This document shows, in pieces, positions 27,160 through 35,192 of a DNA stretch of 64,000 nt (position 1 is its first letter; every line of letters starts with the position of its first letter). The stretch is taken from the NCBI RefSeq assembly GCF_024494725.1, contig NZ_JANHDK010000004.1:62001-126000 (forward strand), written 5' to 3'. A program made the position numbers and the translations under genes. The DNA comes from Haloplanus ruber (lineage in GTDB: Archaea > Halobacteriota > Halobacteria > Halobacteriales > Haloferacaceae). The notes beneath the pieces were generated by a model. It made no database searches, was not told the DNA's origin, and saw only the letters and a program-made list of their open reading frames with translations.

Positions 27160-27243
27160 CGGGAGCGAGGCAGTAAATCCGAGGACACTCACGAGGATCG
27201 AAACTAAGAGTACCAAGCTCAGCCGGCCGTTTTTATTCCCCAT
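27025..27243 (-). CDS. Small two-helix membrane protein
   Basis: 72 residues, MGNKNGRLS then two hydrophobic segments (LVLLVSILVSVLGFTA and IVAHGVGILFGMAVAGSL) and a basic/acidic tail. It overlaps the 3' part of the nuclease frame on the other strand. It looks more like natural protein than the opposite frame does. Family unknown. Confidence 0.45.
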   Translation of the reverse strand: MGNKNGRLSLVLLVSILVSVLGFTASLPSDITSGSGLTNIVAHGVGILFGMAVAGSLRYHHKRSSAEESTAV

Positions 27244-27450
27244 TCAGATAGTTCGGCCGCCGATGCCACGTGTCCTCAGATCATCCGAGATCTCCAAGCA
27301 AGCCAGGCGAACGACGACTAAGCAGTCGGTTCATTTACAGGCGATTGGCTGGGGTCGAATAAATCTTCGACACGCGTGATAATCCATCACATCGATCACG
27401 GGCACAAAAACTCGGACTGCGAGGTTTAGACGGATCGTAGAAACTGGGCG

Positions 27451-29580
27451 TTAGGTGGGGGCCTCCACGGTAATCGCCTCGTCGGTGGGTGACCAGGTAT
27501 GCTTGTTCTGCTCGGCGAGACCGACGTTCTGGAGGCGACTCAGAATCGAACCCACTTCGTTTCGTTCTGTACCGTTCGAATTTGGTTCTGTGAACGGTGA
27601 ATCGGGAAGTTCGCACACATCCCCGTGGATGACACGGCGAACCGCGCCGCCGGTGTTCTGGCGGAGTGCCTTGAGGACGAACTGTTCCTCCGCCGTAAGC
27701 CGGTCAATGGCGTCTGCAGGTTCTTCAACGCCGCCAAGACGTGTCTCAGGGGTCTCCCATTCTTCGAGAACAAACTCGATTATCGCCTCCTCGCGGTCCT
27801 CGATATTTTCGACAGACCACTCGTCGTAGTTGTCTTGGATGTCCCACTGAACCCAGAGCTTCGACTCTACGTACCCTTCGTCGCGCTTTGTCTCGAACGC
27901 AGCGTTCCCCCACTTCGAGTTCCACGATCTGCTTGCCAACGTGAGGTTCCCGAGGCGGTGAACATATGCATCATACCGAGCTTCGGGACTCGGATACTCG
28001 TCGGCATCCTGGATCGGGAGTTCGTCAGGACTCTGTGGCCAGATGTGTTCGACCGTGTATTCGTTACTCATTGCTTCCGAGAGCGTCGGGCCCCCACGTT
28101 CACCCTTCTCGTCAGCTCGGTGTTCGTTGTAGAAGTAGAAGAGGTACCGAAGGTCCTGTGAGCTTGCTTTCGAGTAGAGGTCTGCAGCGGACAGTGACCG
28201 TCGGAATTGCGAGTCGTCCTCGTATCGATTCATCAGGGAGACGACTTTGCTCACCCAGACATCGGCAGGGCTGTCCTTGCTGAGGTTCCGAGTGCGGACG
28301 TAAAGGCTGGATTCACCAGTGTGGCTCCGATGGTTCCCAATAGAGTAGACGCGGAAGATGTACGTCTCAATCGCGTTCAGAAGCTCCTGTCTCCCGTCAT
28401 CATCGAGGTTCGGCCAGGCTTTGAGGAGCAGCGGGTAGAAATTCGTCGCATGACGCAGGCGATGTATCCGCTGGACAAGCGTCGAGATGTCGTCGTCGTC
28501 AGTACGGTCGAGTACTTTCGCTAACGCGTTGAACCCGCGCTCCAAGCTGTTGGTGTAGTCGCGGATGTATTCCAAGCACGCTTGAGAGTCTTCCCTTCGA
28601 AGCGTGCGAACGTGTTCTTTCAGTTCGGTGAGGAAGGCAGGATCGCTGTACTCGTCGGAGTTTGACCAGTCGAAGTACGAGATGAAGTGATACCGCTGGA
28701 CCGCATCGTCGCTGATGTCGGTGACGTACGGTGACTCCAGCATTGTCTGGTGGTCGTTATACATCTCTCCGAAGGACTGCCGAATGCGGCGAATGGTTGC
28801 TTGGGCCTCACCTTCGTCGGCCGCAGCGAGGTAGGCCATCCGCATCAGGAAGGACTTCGTCTTGTCGAACGTTGAGAGGGACCGACCGCGATCGTTGACG
28901 CTGTCGAATATGAGTGTCGCCTTCTCCGGGTTGGCTGCGTCAACGACGTACACCATCAGTTCGAGTTCTAGGATGGTCTCCCAGAGTTGCTTGAGTTCGG
29001 TGGCGACGTCTACGGGATTGACACCAGGGGACGCAGTGAGATTATCGAGTTGTTCGTCGAAGTATTCCTTCGCCTCGATCATCTTCCGCTGAGACGGGCG
29101 CTCTGGCTCGTGAACGTCGTGCCCGGTAAGCAACCATTCGAGGTACTTGTTGTCTTCCTCGTCAAGTAATTGGAGCTGATAGATGTTGTCCTCTACGAGA
29201 AGCGTCTCGCGCATCTCTTCGACGTCGCTGAGTATCTCGGCCTCGTGATCCGTTTCCGGTGCGATATCCTCCAGACTCTCCGTCATTGAGCGCACCAGCA
29301 ACGCAAGCGAGGTGAGGCGTTGTTGGCCATCGATGAGGAGGTTGATCGGTTTCTCTCTAGAAGATCCGTATCTACCAGTACCCCCACCGCTTTCCGTTTC
29401 ATCCGTCTTCTGGATGATGATCGTCCCGAAGTAGTGCTGCTTGTCCGGAGGTAGCGTGTAGAGGTCAGTCCAGAGGTCGTCCCACTCCGGTTCGGTCCAC
29501 GAGTAGTACCGCTGGTACTCCGGAACGTGGAACACCCCTGCTGTCGTCAGTTCTTCTAACGATTTCTTTCCCGATTCCAT
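27451..29580 (-). CDS. GmrSD-type restriction enzyme (DUF262-DUF1524)
   Basis: 709 residues. The N-terminus has PEYQRYYSWTEPEWDDLW and the ParB-like DGQQRLTSLA (DUF262, nucleotide-dependent). The C-terminal DUF1524 is an HNH nuclease: EHIWPQ near 510, HRLGNLTLASRSWN near 545. A winged-helix tail follows. Single-chain GmrSD proteins are type IV restriction enzymes that attack modified (for example glucosylated hydroxymethylated) phage DNA and need NTP. Target here is inferred. The gene is divergent from an HhH-GPD-like gene, whose ATG lies about 100 bases away, so they may share a regulatory region. Confidence 0.85.
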   Translation of the reverse strand: MESGKKSLEELTTAGVFHVPEYQRYYSWTEPEWDDLWTDLYTLPPDKQHYFGTIIIQKTDETESGGGTGRYGSSREKPINLLIDGQQRLTSLALLVRSMTESLEDIAPETDHEAEILSDVEEMRETLLVEDNIYQLQLLDEEDNKYLEWLLTGHDVHEPERPSQRKMIEAKEYFDEQLDNLTASPGVNPVDVATELKQLWETILELELMVYVVDAANPEKATLIFDSVNDRGRSLSTFDKTKSFLMRMAYLAAADEGEAQATIRRIRQSFGEMYNDHQTMLESPYVTDISDDAVQRYHFISYFDWSNSDEYSDPAFLTELKEHVRTLRREDSQACLEYIRDYTNSLERGFNALAKVLDRTDDDDISTLVQRIHRLRHATNFYPLLLKAWPNLDDDGRQELLNAIETYIFRVYSIGNHRSHTGESSLYVRTRNLSKDSPADVWVSKVVSLMNRYEDDSQFRRSLSAADLYSKASSQDLRYLFYFYNEHRADEKGERGGPTLSEAMSNEYTVEHIWPQSPDELPIQDADEYPSPEARYDAYVHRLGNLTLASRSWNSKWGNAAFETKRDEGYVESKLWVQWDIQDNYDEWSVENIEDREEAIIEFVLEEWETPETRLGGVEEPADAIDRLTAEEQFVLKALRQNTGGAVRRVIHGDVCELPDSPFTEPNSNGTERNEVGSILSRLQNVGLAEQNKHTWSPTDEAITVEAPT

Positions 29581-29683
29581 ACGCCTGATTGCTCAGAGAA
29601 GGCAGAAAGTTCCTGTGGGAATCACGCTACTGGAGTTAAACGATCCTCAACAGATTTTTCGCCAGTACATAAGACGGATCCGT

Positions 29684-30481
29684 ATGGCTCAGGTCGAGTG
29701 GACGTTCTCAGACGAGGAGATCGGCAACGTTCTTGAGATTATCTCCGATCAAGAAAAAGACCCGTTCGTACAGAAACGACGGGAACAGAACGTGAACAAA
29801 GCCAAGATCGAAATCACTCCGGATCAGTTCTGGAATGCGCATCTCGCAGCACTACTCACCTCCCAGCAGCGCTCGGGACCGGACAGCCACGTCTCCAAAT
29901 TTCTGAAAAACGAAATTGAGACAGTGGGTCTCGACCAGTGTCGGAATATGGATGACGTCAGTGGATTCGTTTCCGAGACGCTCGAAGAGCACGGAGGGAT
30001 TCGGTACTACAACAACATCGGTGACGCCTGTGAGACGAATCTCGAACGACTGGACTGTGGCGGGTGGGACGAACTGTGGAGTGAACTAGAGCTGTTACGG
30101 GAGGCACGAACGCGAGAGCCGAAAGCCGGCGATCCGGGGACGGAGCGTGAAGCAGCGACTTACCTGTCCGAGCGACTTGCTGGTGATGGACTCCACAGAG
30201 TGGGCTCGAAGCAAGCGCGGAACGTTCTCCAGATTCTCGGTCTAACGAGGTTCGAGATTCCACTCGACTCTCGCATCACGAAGTGGCTGAACGCGAACTT
30301 CGATCTCCCCTACCACGTTTCCGGGTCAGGACTCAGCACCCCGGAGTATTACCACTTCATCATGGACATCGTTCAAGACGGCTGTTCAACAGCCGATGTG
30401 CTCCCCTGTGTCTTCGACGCCGCGGTGTTCTCAAGCTACGATACGAACTGGACAGAGAGTGATGCCGATGCGATCTTCTAA
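29684..30481 (+). CDS. HhH-GPD-like DNA glycosylase-fold protein
   Basis: 265 residues from ATG at 29684 (MAQVEWTFSD); a GTG at 29615 is possible but TTTTTC near 29655 suits a leaderless start at 29684. The centre reads LAALLTSQQRSGPDS, then GSKQARNVLQILGLTRFEIPLDSRITKWLN: a helix-hairpin-helix followed by the aspartate-containing segment, as in the HhH-GPD superfamily. The key aspartate is likely D in PLDSR. No iron-sulfur cysteine cluster is seen. Divergent from the GmrSD gene, so a base-recognition role for modified DNA is a reasonable guess. Confidence 0.6.
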   Translation: MAQVEWTFSDEEIGNVLEIISDQEKDPFVQKRREQNVNKAKIEITPDQFWNAHLAALLTSQQRSGPDSHVSKFLKNEIETVGLDQCRNMDDVSGFVSETLEEHGGIRYYNNIGDACETNLERLDCGGWDELWSELELLREARTREPKAGDPGTEREAATYLSERLAGDGLHRVGSKQARNVLQILGLTRFEIPLDSRITKWLNANFDLPYHVSGSGLSTPEYYHFIMDIVQDGCSTADVLPCVFDAAVFSSYDTNWTESDADAIF

Positions 30482-30664
30482 GAGGCATTATACGACGCCG
30501 TTGCCGATCATCGCGGCCGCAGAACTCCGCACCTAGATTACGCAGCGGAGGTGACGCTCACAGACGAACAAGCCGGACGACATACTGTGGTGGGGTTTCG
30601 CTCACAGACTGGATCGAAAATAGATCGAAGTATTACGGTTGACGAGACAACCTATGCTTCTCTC
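30482..30664. other. Convergent spacer
   Basis: 183 bases between convergent genes. No gene of its own seen. Confidence 0.3.
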
Positions 30665-32551
30665 TTAGTTCTGGCTACAGTATTCATGAACATGTTCCAT
30701 AATATCGACAATCTCGGTTGGGTGTTCCACATCGTCTAATCTCCCCATCTTAAGCCCTATGTTTGGTTTAGTCACACTGGGGCAGTCTTGGAGATTCTGC
30801 GCGCAGCCACCTCGAATGGTGTCAACGATTTCGTCACTCGGTTTCTCTGCCTCGTCTACTGACTGAAAATGGATTTCATCCCAGTCATTGCCGTCTGCAC
30901 GCGGCCAGTGTTCTTCAGCGAGTTGAGCTAAATCATCCTTCTCCCACGTGTCTTCAAGTTCCTTGTCACCGACCCAGACGAGTTCTGGTTCCGAACCGCT
31001 GACTTCGTACATATCTTCAAGGTGGTCTTCAAGAGTATCTTCAGAATGGGTTTCCTCTTTTGCATCGGAATCTAGGATAACGAACGTTCGTGCTCGTCCA
31101 CTCTCCTGAAGGCGTTCAAGGGTTTTAACGATATGGCCACATCCCTGACTATCCCAGACTTGAACACCATCCTCGACGAGGGTGCTACCGGTGACTTGGT
31201 GGTATAGTTCTTCGATATATTTGTGTTCAGTTGCACCCTCTACGACAATCATCGCTCGTTCGAGATAGACCCAGCTGGCAGAGAGTCCCAAACCGGCCAT
31301 GATGTTGCCCATGAAATCCTCAGCCTCTGCTTCATCTTTCGAAACTAGCGGCGCTCTTTCGTCGTTGGCATCCACTTCTTCAGGGAGATATACTACTTCA
31401 TGTAAGGGAGTACCATCGACCATAATCAAACTATGAGTTGAGACGATACACTGGGAGAGATAACTATCTTCATCCGAGATGTCGCTCCGGAGAAGATTGA
31501 TCAGCCTCCGTTGGACGTCAAAATGGAGCCGGTGATCCGGTTCGTCCATCGTCCGGATGACGGATTCTTTTCTTTCGTTGACCTCTGCGCTCCATTCAAG
31601 CATTGAGAGGGCCGAGCGGGCATTAGTTCCGCCACCCAGTTCTTGAAGCGGGATCTGTTCACCGTCTCGGCGAAGCACGATATTGGAGAGATCTGCCCCA
31701 TTGACAAAACTCCAATCAGGATCTACTGTGATCTGGTCCAGACCAGGGAGGTATCGCTCCATCCTGTCGGAAAGGCTTTCGAGTCGTTCGTTAAGCGCAT
31801 CCGTCGCCTGTTCCTCAATTTCGACAAGCTCGTCAACTCCACTCTTCTCACCATCCTCATCCTCGGCATAGAGGAACGATTTGGTTTCTTGACGGAGTAG
31901 TTTTGAGAGTAACTTGATTGGACTGTCTACATCCTCGGTATCGATTTGCTCACTGGCTGGAGCTAAACGACTGAATTCTCTGGTTCCGCAAGAGACCCAA
32001 TCAAGACAGGTATCTTCGGGATTTTCGAGGATCTCAGCTTTCAATTCCTCAAACTGTTCTTCCCGCTCATCAGCGTTGCTTCCTGGCTCAATATCGTAAT
32101 CCTCCAGAATCTCCTTTTCGCCGTCCGCATAATAGTCCCATTCGTGGAGTCGTTCATCTTCGGGAACCCGCTCTCTGAGATAGTGGTCTGGGGACTCCAA
32201 ATAGAGATCTTCTTCTGAATCTCCAGTTACTTCCCATTCGATCTTTAGCCCTGCAGCATCGTCATCCTCAAGATTGGCACGATTTGCCAGGTCGTCTGGC
32301 GGGTTTTCAATGATCGCCTCGATTGAGGCCTCGGGTGCTCTTCTGGTGTCTCGTGTCACATCACGCCGGATCTGCTCAATGTCTAGACTCGAATGATCGC
32401 ATACAGTCTGTAATGCCTCCAAGAGAGTGGTTTTTCCAGCGTCGTTAGGGCCCACTAAGAGTGTAAATGGGGTCAGCTGGAGTGTTAAGTCCTCAAATTT
32501 CCCGATGTTCTCAACTGAGAGTCGTGAAACGTGAGTCAGTCTGTCACTCAC
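30665..32551 (-). CDS. OLD-family ATPase with TOPRIM nuclease
   Basis: 628 residues. ABC-type ATPase: Walker A GPNDAGKTT near residue 35, a Walker-B region with MDEPDHRLH near 340, and ISTHS-like VSTHSLIMVD near 383. The TOPRIM nuclease follows: VVEGATEHKYIEELY (Glu of motif I) near 440 and FVILDSDAKEE (DxD) near 500. Overcoming-lysogenisation-defect nucleases cut DNA in phage defence. No UvrD-type helicase follows, so it is not the Gabija arrangement but a class 1-like solo OLD. The downstream gene (30481 end) is convergent. Confidence 0.85.
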   Translation of the reverse strand: MSDRLTHVSRLSVENIGKFEDLTLQLTPFTLLVGPNDAGKTTLLEALQTVCDHSSLDIEQIRRDVTRDTRRAPEASIEAIIENPPDDLANRANLEDDDAAGLKIEWEVTGDSEEDLYLESPDHYLRERVPEDERLHEWDYYADGEKEILEDYDIEPGSNADEREEQFEELKAEILENPEDTCLDWVSCGTREFSRLAPASEQIDTEDVDSPIKLLSKLLRQETKSFLYAEDEDGEKSGVDELVEIEEQATDALNERLESLSDRMERYLPGLDQITVDPDWSFVNGADLSNIVLRRDGEQIPLQELGGGTNARSALSMLEWSAEVNERKESVIRTMDEPDHRLHFDVQRRLINLLRSDISDEDSYLSQCIVSTHSLIMVDGTPLHEVVYLPEEVDANDERAPLVSKDEAEAEDFMGNIMAGLGLSASWVYLERAMIVVEGATEHKYIEELYHQVTGSTLVEDGVQVWDSQGCGHIVKTLERLQESGRARTFVILDSDAKEETHSEDTLEDHLEDMYEVSGSEPELVWVGDKELEDTWEKDDLAQLAEEHWPRADGNDWDEIHFQSVDEAEKPSDEIVDTIRGGCAQNLQDCPSVTKPNIGLKMGRLDDVEHPTEIVDIMEHVHEYCSQN

Positions 32552-32603
32552 GGCTCTGCCCTCACGATTCGGGGATCTTGGACACGCACTAAATTACTGC
32601 GCA

Positions 32604-32816
32604 TCATTTGATCTGATCGTAGCGATATTTATCTTCGATATTTCGGTTGAAGTATTTCCCGTGCGAATTGGCGTTCATAAGTTCTTGGTGGATTCGTTTG
32701 GGGACATCGAAATACTGGTAGACTCTTCCACCGTGGAACTCGATCTCTAGAACTTGGTTCGACTCGTCATATCCTACACTGCTGAGATTGCTTGAGGAGA
32801 CAGAAATCCGGTTCAT
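32604..32816 (-). CDS. KTSC domain protein
   Basis: 70 residues that are essentially one KTSC domain: SSNLSSVGYD near the start, LEIEFHGGRVYQYFDVP in the middle, HGKYFNRNI near the end. KTSC proteins occur with tRNA synthetases and in mobile regions; their role is unsettled. It lies 52 bases upstream of the OLD gene on the same strand and could be co-transcribed. Confidence 0.8.
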   Translation of the reverse strand: MNRISVSSSNLSSVGYDESNQVLEIEFHGGRVYQYFDVPKRIHQELMNANSHGKYFNRNIEDKYRYDQIK

Positions 32817-33127
32817 ACTAAATAATGTAGCAGAATAGTCATTTAGTTCTATCCATTATATAGCGATTTGTCTACCCTCAGTTGCTGTGTTGGGTGAGGC
32901 AGTAGGGAAGCCCTTTGACTTCGGCGGCTTTGACGTCGGTGGCTTTGATGATGGCTTGGCTTTTGCCATATTTTTGGAGGTCTTGTTCGTAGCCGCGGGG
33001 GATTGTGGGGACTTTGGTGATGACTTCTTCGCCGAGGCCGAGGAAGATGTTGGTGTTGGTTTATTTGAGATTATACCCGCGCCAATCGGGATGCGCTATG
33101 CGGAAATCGGTCCTCGGGAACTCCGAG
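32817..33127. other. Region with a decayed gene between KTSC and WYL genes
   Basis: Holds the minus-strand fragment at 32878-33063 and AT-rich DNA. Nothing else was recognised. Confidence 0.4.
32878..33063 (-). pseudogene. C-terminal fragment of an unidentified protein
   Basis: About 61 codons in frame with natural C-ending codon use: GLGEEVITKVPTIPRGYEQD, then VKAAEVKGLPYCLTQHSN and a stop. An in-frame TAA stops the frame just upstream and there is no start codon, so it is the tail of a gene whose front has been lost. The source family was not recognised. Confidence 0.45.
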
Positions 33128-33418
33128 TTAGATGTTACAGTGGGCGCGGAGATCCTTGTCGTTCGGGTTGTACGCCTGTCGATTTCCTTGGAATGTTTCG
33201 TCAGTGAGACTTAGATCTCCGATCTTTGCGATGGTGAAGAGTCGCCAGAACGGGATACTGCGTGAGTTGCTTCCTCCTGCGACTTGATACCCTCGTACTG
33301 ATTCTTTGCCGCGTTTGCTGGTGCCGTGACAGTACGGTTCGACTTTTCGGTAATGTCCGTCATAGTGGAATTCGATTACGCGGTTTTCCTGAATTGCTTG
33401 GCAGATCTTGGAGGTCAT
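33128..33418 (-). CDS. Single WYL-domain protein
   Basis: 96 residues: IQENRVIEFHYDGHYRKVEPY at the start, RGYQVAGGS, WRLFTIAKI, and AYNPNDKDL near the end. This is a stand-alone WYL ligand-sensing fold without a DNA-binding domain. WYL proteins regulate CRISPR and other defence operons. It sits between the OLD/KTSC genes and the Mre11 operon. Confidence 0.7.
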   Translation of the reverse strand: MTSKICQAIQENRVIEFHYDGHYRKVEPYCHGTSKRGKESVRGYQVAGGSNSRSIPFWRLFTIAKIGDLSLTDETFQGNRQAYNPNDKDLRAHCNI

Positions 33419-33674
33419 GCGTCTATTTTGCTTTTACAGCAACGATCCGTATGAAGATTCGCCATCCAAAGTGTAAGTAGAGAGCTTAGAGCCTCCGATA
33501 TTTCCGATTTCTGTACAATCTTATGGCTATCTATGTTGTCTGTCGTCTCTGATTCACTTTCACCCTGGTTGACTGGCATTTAATAGCCGTCCGGTTACAC
33601 GTAGTCACATACTTTCAGGCCCGTGATTTGGTAGCACGCTTGGCTGAACAAGTACCCTCCACGATACACTGATA
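33419..33674. other. Spacer upstream of the Mre11-Rad50-NurA-HerA operon
   Basis: 256 bases, no gene seen; it should contain the operon promoter. AT-rich stretches occur near 33500-33590. Confidence 0.35.
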
Positions 33675-35192
33675 ATGTTGACACTCACGCACATCGCTGA
33701 TACGCACCTTGGCCATCGACAGTACGGATTGAAACAACGGGAGGACGACATGGTATCGACCACGCGTGCTGCGTTCCAAGAGATGATTGAGGAGCGCGGG
33801 ACAGACGCGATTCTATTACCGGGTGACCTGTTCCACTCGCGGGATTTACGGCCGAAGATCCTGCATCAGATCGAACAGGAACTCGAACGGATACCTGATG
33901 AGGTGCCGGTGTTAGTCTCGCGTGGCAATCACGACGAGAACCTGACGCCGCGTGACGTGACGTGGTTGAATTACCTGCATCAGCGCGGACACATCGTGTT
34001 TTTGCAGGCCGAACTCAATGCGGACCCGGAGACAGCGTGGCTCAACCCGTATGATCCGGAAGAGCCGGGGCAGTCTGCAGGGTTTTATGATATTGATGTC
34101 GCGGACGTAGACGGGCCGATTCGCGTGTTCGGCCTGCAGTGGCGCGGTGCGAAGACAGACCAGGCGCTCCAGCAGGTGGCGAAGGGGATCAAAGAGACGA
34201 ATGAGATGCATGGGGAACCGGCGTGGACCGTGTTGCTGGCGCATTTCGGGATGGAAGATGAGGTGCCGACGCTCGGCGGGACAGTAATCCACGGCGAACT
34301 GCGGGACGTGAAAGAGGTGGTGGATTACCTGGCGCTTGGGCACATTCACAAGCGGTACGAGTCGGGCGAGTGGATATACAATCCTGGGTCACCGGAAGCG
34401 CATAACACGCGGGAAGGGCGATCTGAGTGGGAGCACGGCTACTACTCGGTCGCGCTTGACGTCGGAGGCTCCGGGGCTGGTGGTGACGCGGTTGGGTTCG
34501 ACGTGGAGTATCATCCGACGAAGCGACGGCCGTACTACCGGATTGAATTCGACGTGACGGCGCATGAGTCACCCGGTGATCTCGAAACCGCGTTTCAGGA
34601 GAACGTTCGGGATGAGCAGGCTGCGATGACAGAGTACTGCAGTCAGGACGAGTTCACGGTACAAGGCGAGCCGCGAGAACCGATTATCGATCTTCGGTTC
34701 ACGGGCACGTTGCAGTTTAGCCGTGGGGATTTCCGAACCGATGAACTTGCGGCGTGGGTAGAAGATGCGTGCGACGCGTTGTACGTTCAGGTAAATACGG
34801 GGATTCGGACGGCGAACGTGCAGCAACTTCTCTCGGAGATTGACGAGGACGAGGTGTTCAAAGATGGGCAGCTGAACACGGCTGCGTTAGAACACCGTGT
34901 TTTCGAGACGATTGCGAAGGAATCGATCTACGATGATCATGCAGGCGATGTCGCTGACGTGTTAGGGAATGCGCATCAGATGGCGCAGGCTGACGAAGCC
35001 GTCGAGGATATTCGTGACTCGGTGAGTTCGGCGCGGCAGGAGTTGTTTCCGGACTTGGCGGACGACGTGGTGCTGGATATCGAGGAAGACCCGTTCGCCG
35101 ATGCCGAAACGGACGAAGAGGCGACCGGTGACACGACGGGCGGCGACGAAGCAGACGTCGAGACGGAGGCAGGAGAGGTGGTAGAACAATGA
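33675..35192 (+). CDS. mre11: Mre11-like double-strand-break nuclease
   Basis: 505 residues. Metal-binding phosphoesterase motifs are complete: DTHLG (residues 8-12), GDLFHS near 49, GNHDEN near 83, AHFGMED near 186 and LGHIHKR near 221. The C-terminal 130 residues are acidic and probably contain the Rad50-binding region. With Rad50 it trims and opens DNA ends. Its stop overlaps the rad50 start by four bases (ATGA). First gene of a five-gene end-processing operon. Confidence 0.9.
   Translation: MLTLTHIADTHLGHRQYGLKQREDDMVSTTRAAFQEMIEERGTDAILLPGDLFHSRDLRPKILHQIEQELERIPDEVPVLVSRGNHDENLTPRDVTWLNYLHQRGHIVFLQAELNADPETAWLNPYDPEEPGQSAGFYDIDVADVDGPIRVFGLQWRGAKTDQALQQVAKGIKETNEMHGEPAWTVLLAHFGMEDEVPTLGGTVIHGELRDVKEVVDYLALGHIHKRYESGEWIYNPGSPEAHNTREGRSEWEHGYYSVALDVGGSGAGGDAVGFDVEYHPTKRRPYYRIEFDVTAHESPGDLETAFQENVRDEQAAMTEYCSQDEFTVQGEPREPIIDLRFTGTLQFSRGDFRTDELAAWVEDACDALYVQVNTGIRTANVQQLLSEIDEDEVFKDGQLNTAALEHRVFETIAKESIYDDHAGDVADVLGNAHQMAQADEAVEDIRDSVSSARQELFPDLADDVVLDIEEDPFADAETDEEATGDTTGGDEADVETEAGEVVEQ

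Noticed and set aside
30551-30739. Possible plus-strand gene after the HhH-GPD gene
   Set aside because: It overlaps the OLD gene end and its codons look random.
32878-33063. Argonaute C-terminus
   Set aside because: I considered it because of a Leu-Pro-Tyr-Cys tail, but no Piwi residues are recognisable in 60 codons.
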